NCBI GenBank assembly: GCA_900545505.1
Contig: UQZC01000083.1
Span: 1-7,009, forward strand
Length of the DNA: 7,009 bases
Direction: 5' to 3'
Source of the DNA: an uncultured Collinsella sp.
Lineage (GTDB): Bacteria > Actinomycetota > Coriobacteriia > Coriobacteriales > Coriobacteriaceae
The position numbers were made by a program, and so were the translations under genes. Of the stretch, positions 5,036-7,009 are shown one piece after another (the first letter of the stretch is position 1; the number at the start of each line of letters is the position of its first letter). Under the pieces are notes generated by a model. The model was not told the DNA's origin. It ran no database searches and worked only from the letters and a program-made list of their open reading frames with translations.

Positions 5036-5111
5036 CTAGTCGTTGGGGACGTTCTTAAACGACTAGTCATTGGGGACACTCTTGAACAGGCAACATTCAA
5101 GGAATGTCCCC
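5036..5111. repeat. Tandem and inverted GGGGAC(G/A)YTC repeat cluster
   Basis: A 25-base unit starting CTAGTCGTTGGGGACGTTC (5036-5060) is repeated at 5063-5087 with 21 of 25 positions identical and a 27-base period. The GGGGAC..TTGAAC half occurs a third time in inverted form (ATTCAAGGAATGTCCCC, 5095-5111), so the second and third copies make a hairpin with a seven-base loop. GACTAGTC (5061-5068) is itself palindromic. The cluster lies between the lctP terminator-like hairpin and the pckA promoter region and has no coding potential on either strand that I trust. Confidence 0.75.
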
Positions 5112-5117
5112 GGATGC

Positions 5118-5173
5118 CGGCACTTAGGGACGTTCCCAAAGTGCCGGCACATAAGGAACGTCCCTAAGTGCCG
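5118..5173 (-). terminator. 19-bp hairpin directly after lctP, probable terminator
   Basis: Arms 5118-5136 and 5155-5173 are perfect reverse complements (core CTTAGGGACGTTCC). The 18-base loop contains GTGCCGGCAC (5141-5150), a perfect ten-base palindrome. The stem begins one base after the lctP stop codon. No U-tract follows (next bases on the minus strand are GCATCC), so it is not a textbook intrinsic terminator; it may act by factor-dependent termination, mRNA 3'-end stabilisation, or be a mobile-type palindrome. It shares the GGGACGTTC core with the cluster at 5036-5111. Confidence 0.6.
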
Positions 5174-5174
5174 A

Positions 5175-6746
5175 CTACAGCGGCAGGCCTTGGCCGAGCA
5201 TGGCTATGGCGCTCATCAGGACCAGCATGCCGGCAGCGTAGGGCAGCACCGCGCCCAGGAGTTCGGCATCCTTACCGCGCACGTGCACGGCGGCAAGACC
5301 AATGGCGAGGGTCTGCGGCGAGATCATCTTACCAGCGGCGACGCCCAGGGCGTTCAATGCGACCATCCAGTAGTCGCTCACACCCAGCGCAGTGGCGGCC
5401 TGGCTCTGAATGGGACCAAACAGCATGCCCGAGGACGTGCCCGAGCCGGTCACGAACGCACCGACTGCGCCGATCCACGGAGCCAGAATCGGGTAGAGAC
5501 CGCCGGCGACCGCAATGCAAAACGCACTGATCGACGAAATCATGCCGGCATAGCCCATCACCTTGGCGCAGCCCAGTACCGAAAGCATCGTGATCACCGT
5601 CGGCGTCATCTGCTTCACAGTCGCGACCAGCACCTCGCCCATCATGCGCGGCGAAGCACCCTGAATGGCACCGCCGACAAACGCCGCCAGGAAAATCCAG
5701 ACGCCTGGCGTGTTGATCCACGAAAACGTAAGCGTACCGGGATTCTCACCGCAATACACCTGCACGTGGCTCGCAAACGGCGCGAGCGCAGCATGCACGG
5801 CGGGTACCAGGTTAGACGTGCCCAGCAGCAACACAAAGATCAGGATGAAGCACGACCAGGCCGAAAGCGCCGACTTAACGGTGAGCTTCTTCCCCGCCTC
5901 GATATTCATGTGGAAGCGCGCATCCAAGTGGCCGGACTTCTCGGCACGCATGGCAAGCGCGGCGGTCAGCGCGAGCGAAACGATAGATCCTACGACCACG
6001 GCCAGCTCGGGACCCACAAACATGGCAACGACCAAAGCCGCGCCGACAAACGACACGCCGGAGAGCAACGCCACGCCGGCAACACCGTGCAGGCGCTCGC
6101 CCACACTCGCGACATTGCCGTGGTCATCGGCAACACGGCCCGCAACCAGCACAATAAATATCGGCATCACCACAAAGAACGGTGCGAGCTGCACCAGCTG
6201 AACGGTCGCCAGGTGCAGGGAATCCAAACCCACCAGGTCGGCAACGGACACCGTGGGAATGCCGATGGAGCCGTAGGGCGTGGGCACGCCGTTGGCCAGC
6301 AGGCAGATGAGCACGGCAGGCACGGCCTCAAAGCCCAGGCCCGCGAGCATGCCGGCGGGAATGGCGACAGCGGTACCGAAGCCGGCCATGCCCTCCATAA
6401 AGCCACCGAAGCACCAAGCCACGAGCAGCGCCAGCAGACGGCGGTCGCTGCTGATGGAGGTGATCATGCTGCCGATCACGTCCATGGCGCCCGTGCGAAC
6501 GCACAGGTTATACGTGAATACCGCGGCGATGATCACCAGGACGATGGGCCACAGGGCCATCAAAAAGCCTTCGAGCGAGGCGGTCGCGATCTGCGCTGCC
6601 GGCAGGTGCCACCATGCGAAGGCGAGCAAGCACGAAAGGACAAACGATCCGATAGCGGCCTTCCAAGCTGGCCATTTAAAGCACAGCAGCATCACGACCA
6701 GCCAAATAATCGGCACAAGAGCCAGTAAGAATGCGGCGACGTCCAT
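5175..6746 (-). CDS. lctP: L-lactate permease (LctP family)
   Basis: The 523-residue, very hydrophobic protein belongs to the lactate permease family, which imports L-lactate (often also D-lactate or glycolate) with protons across the cytoplasmic membrane. Family signatures are GGFMEGMAGFGTAVAIPAG (114-132), ANGVPTPYGSIGIPT (151-165), TGSGTSSGMLFG (433-444) and NALGVAAGKMISPQ (465-478). I estimate 12 to 14 membrane helices, starting at residues 5-22, 30-47 and 62-80, with the last at about 499-516; a hydrophilic loop at 266-291 is probably cytoplasmic. The length is typical, slightly under the 551 of E. coli LldP. The ATG at 6746 follows AAGGAG (6761-6756) with nine bases between, a little long. 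The gene ends one base before a long hairpin and is divided from a plus-strand gene by a shared regulatory region. It could take part in lactate cross-feeding in the gut; a lactate dehydrogenase is not visible in the window. Confidence 0.93.
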   Translation of the reverse strand: MDVAAFLLALVPIIWLVVMLLCFKWPAWKAAIGSFVLSCLLAFAWWHLPAAQIATASLEGFLMALWPIVLVIIAAVFTYNLCVRTGAMDVIGSMITSISSDRRLLALLVAWCFGGFMEGMAGFGTAVAIPAGMLAGLGFEAVPAVLICLLANGVPTPYGSIGIPTVSVADLVGLDSLHLATVQLVQLAPFFVVMPIFIVLVAGRVADDHGNVASVGERLHGVAGVALLSGVSFVGAALVVAMFVGPELAVVVGSIVSLALTAALAMRAEKSGHLDARFHMNIEAGKKLTVKSALSAWSCFILIFVLLLGTSNLVPAVHAALAPFASHVQVYCGENPGTLTFSWINTPGVWIFLAAFVGGAIQGASPRMMGEVLVATVKQMTPTVITMLSVLGCAKVMGYAGMISSISAFCIAVAGGLYPILAPWIGAVGAFVTGSGTSSGMLFGPIQSQAATALGVSDYWMVALNALGVAAGKMISPQTLAIGLAAVHVRGKDAELLGAVLPYAAGMLVLMSAIAMLGQGLPL

Positions 6747-6827
6747 AGGTAGAAGCTCCTTGGTACCGCGTGGGCGGCATCGGGGGTGTCACAAAACTTC
6801 AACAGGATACCGCACGTTTACCGACAA

Positions 6828-6858
6828 ATTACAGCCGCCCGCCGAAATTATTGAACAA
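6828..6858 (-). promoter_or_regulatory. Candidate lctP promoter
   Basis: On the minus strand TTGTTC (6858-6853) and TGTAAT (6833-6828) are spaced by 19 bases. The -10 has five of six consensus bases, but the spacing is longer than ideal. The -35 lies inside the palindrome at 6851-6867, so a protein bound there would block polymerase. Transcription would begin near 6821, giving a leader of about 75 bases. Confidence 0.35.
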
Positions 6859-6867
6859 TCCGTTCAA
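6851..6867. promoter_or_regulatory. Operator-like palindrome between lctP and the divergent gene
   Basis: TTGAAC (6851-6856) and GTTCAA (6862-6867) form a perfect 6-bp-arm palindrome with a five-base spacer. A second, overlapping pairing, CGTTC (6861-6865) with GAACG (6874-6878), and a GAACGAAC tandem (6874-6881) add further half-sites. This is the shape of a dimeric repressor site, such as GntR- or MarR-type. The palindrome may control both divergent genes. Confidence 0.45.
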
Positions 6868-6892
6868 AAATACGAACGAACACCGTCGCGTC

Positions 6893-6898
6893 TATACT
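6893..6898 (+). promoter_or_regulatory. -10 box of the divergent plus-strand gene
   Basis: TATACT matches the -10 consensus at five of six positions and lies 28 bases before the TTG start. The expected -35 position (about 6870-6875) is only ATACGA, so the promoter is weak or activator-dependent; the GAAC half-sites occupy exactly this stretch. Confidence 0.45.
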
Positions 6899-6913
6899 AA
6901 AGCGCAGCAATAG

Positions 6914-6919
6914 AAAGGA
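6914..6919 (+). promoter_or_regulatory. Ribosome binding site selecting a TTG start
   Basis: AAAGGA, seven bases before TTG at 6927. No ATG or GTG lies at a suitable distance in any frame, so the TTG is taken as the start. Confidence 0.6.
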
Positions 6920-6926
6920 CTCCGCT

Positions 6927-7009
6927 TTGAGCATCACGCCCCTCGATAGCATTCGCCGCGCCATCGCCCGCCGCAACGGCGTCTCCAACCCCGCTGCATC
7001 GAGAGACGG
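6927..7009 (+). CDS. 5' end of an unidentified gene divergent from lctP
   Basis: An open frame begins with TTG behind AAAGGA and runs off the window after 27 codons. The visible start, MSITPLDSIRRAIARRN and on, has an Arg-rich amphipathic stretch (residues 9-17) and is not a signal peptide. GC-rich third positions (many C) fit coding use. I do not recognise the family from so little. Position suggests a gene tied to lactate use, such as an oxidoreductase or a regulator of lctP, but this is a guess. Frame and start rest on the ribosome site and the upstream TATACT box. Confidence 0.55.
   Translation, partial: MSITPLDSIRRAIARRNGVSNPAASRD

Noticed and set aside
5070..6728. Long plus-strand ORF opposite lctP, rich in His, Arg and Gln
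   Set aside because: It is the antisense shadow of a clear membrane-protein gene in GC-rich DNA; no ribosome site and no recognisable domain.

Overview
This is a GC-rich bacterial chromosome segment with no mobile genes and no tRNA or rRNA genes. Strong AAGGAGG-type ribosome binding sites, small compact genes and a recurring CCACCACAAAGG palindrome suggest a gut anaerobe of the class Coriobacteriia, most likely Collinsella. That assignment comes from recognition and was not tested by any search.

Layout: six complete genes lie on the minus strand and one cut-off gene on the plus strand at the right end. Read in transcription order (right to left) they are: an L-lactate permease (lctP family, 5175-6746); an ATP-type phosphoenolpyruvate carboxykinase (pckA, 3226-4896); a stand-alone B3/B4 tRNA-synthetase-like domain protein (2278-2997); a MarR-family regulator (1647-2096); a DegV/FakB-like fatty-acid-binding protein (673-1527); and a small methylated-DNA methyltransferase-like protein (272-592). 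Left of 217 there is no convincing gene. That stretch holds a DtxR/IdeR-like iron-box core, a nine-codon ORF with a good ribosome site and a strong hairpin at the window edge. At the far right, the TTG-initiated plus-strand gene diverges from lctP across a 180-bp region with an operator-like palindrome.

Linked functions: lactate import and PEP carboxykinase sit side by side and both belong to C3/C4 acid metabolism, but a repeat cluster with a terminator-like hairpin separates them. Each has its own palindromes upstream, so they are probably regulated separately. The MarR regulator and the DegV protein are adjacent and may form a lipid-related pair. The repair-type gene lies 80 bp downstream of degV.

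The most interesting material is between the genes. Four copies of one inverted repeat follow the stop codons of four successive genes. A different mosaic of GGGACGTTC-type repeats follows lctP. The B3/B4 gene has a promoter, a roughly 20-bp terminator hairpin with a U-tract, and only then its ribosome site, which is the layout of a transcription attenuator or riboregulator that I cannot match to a known class.
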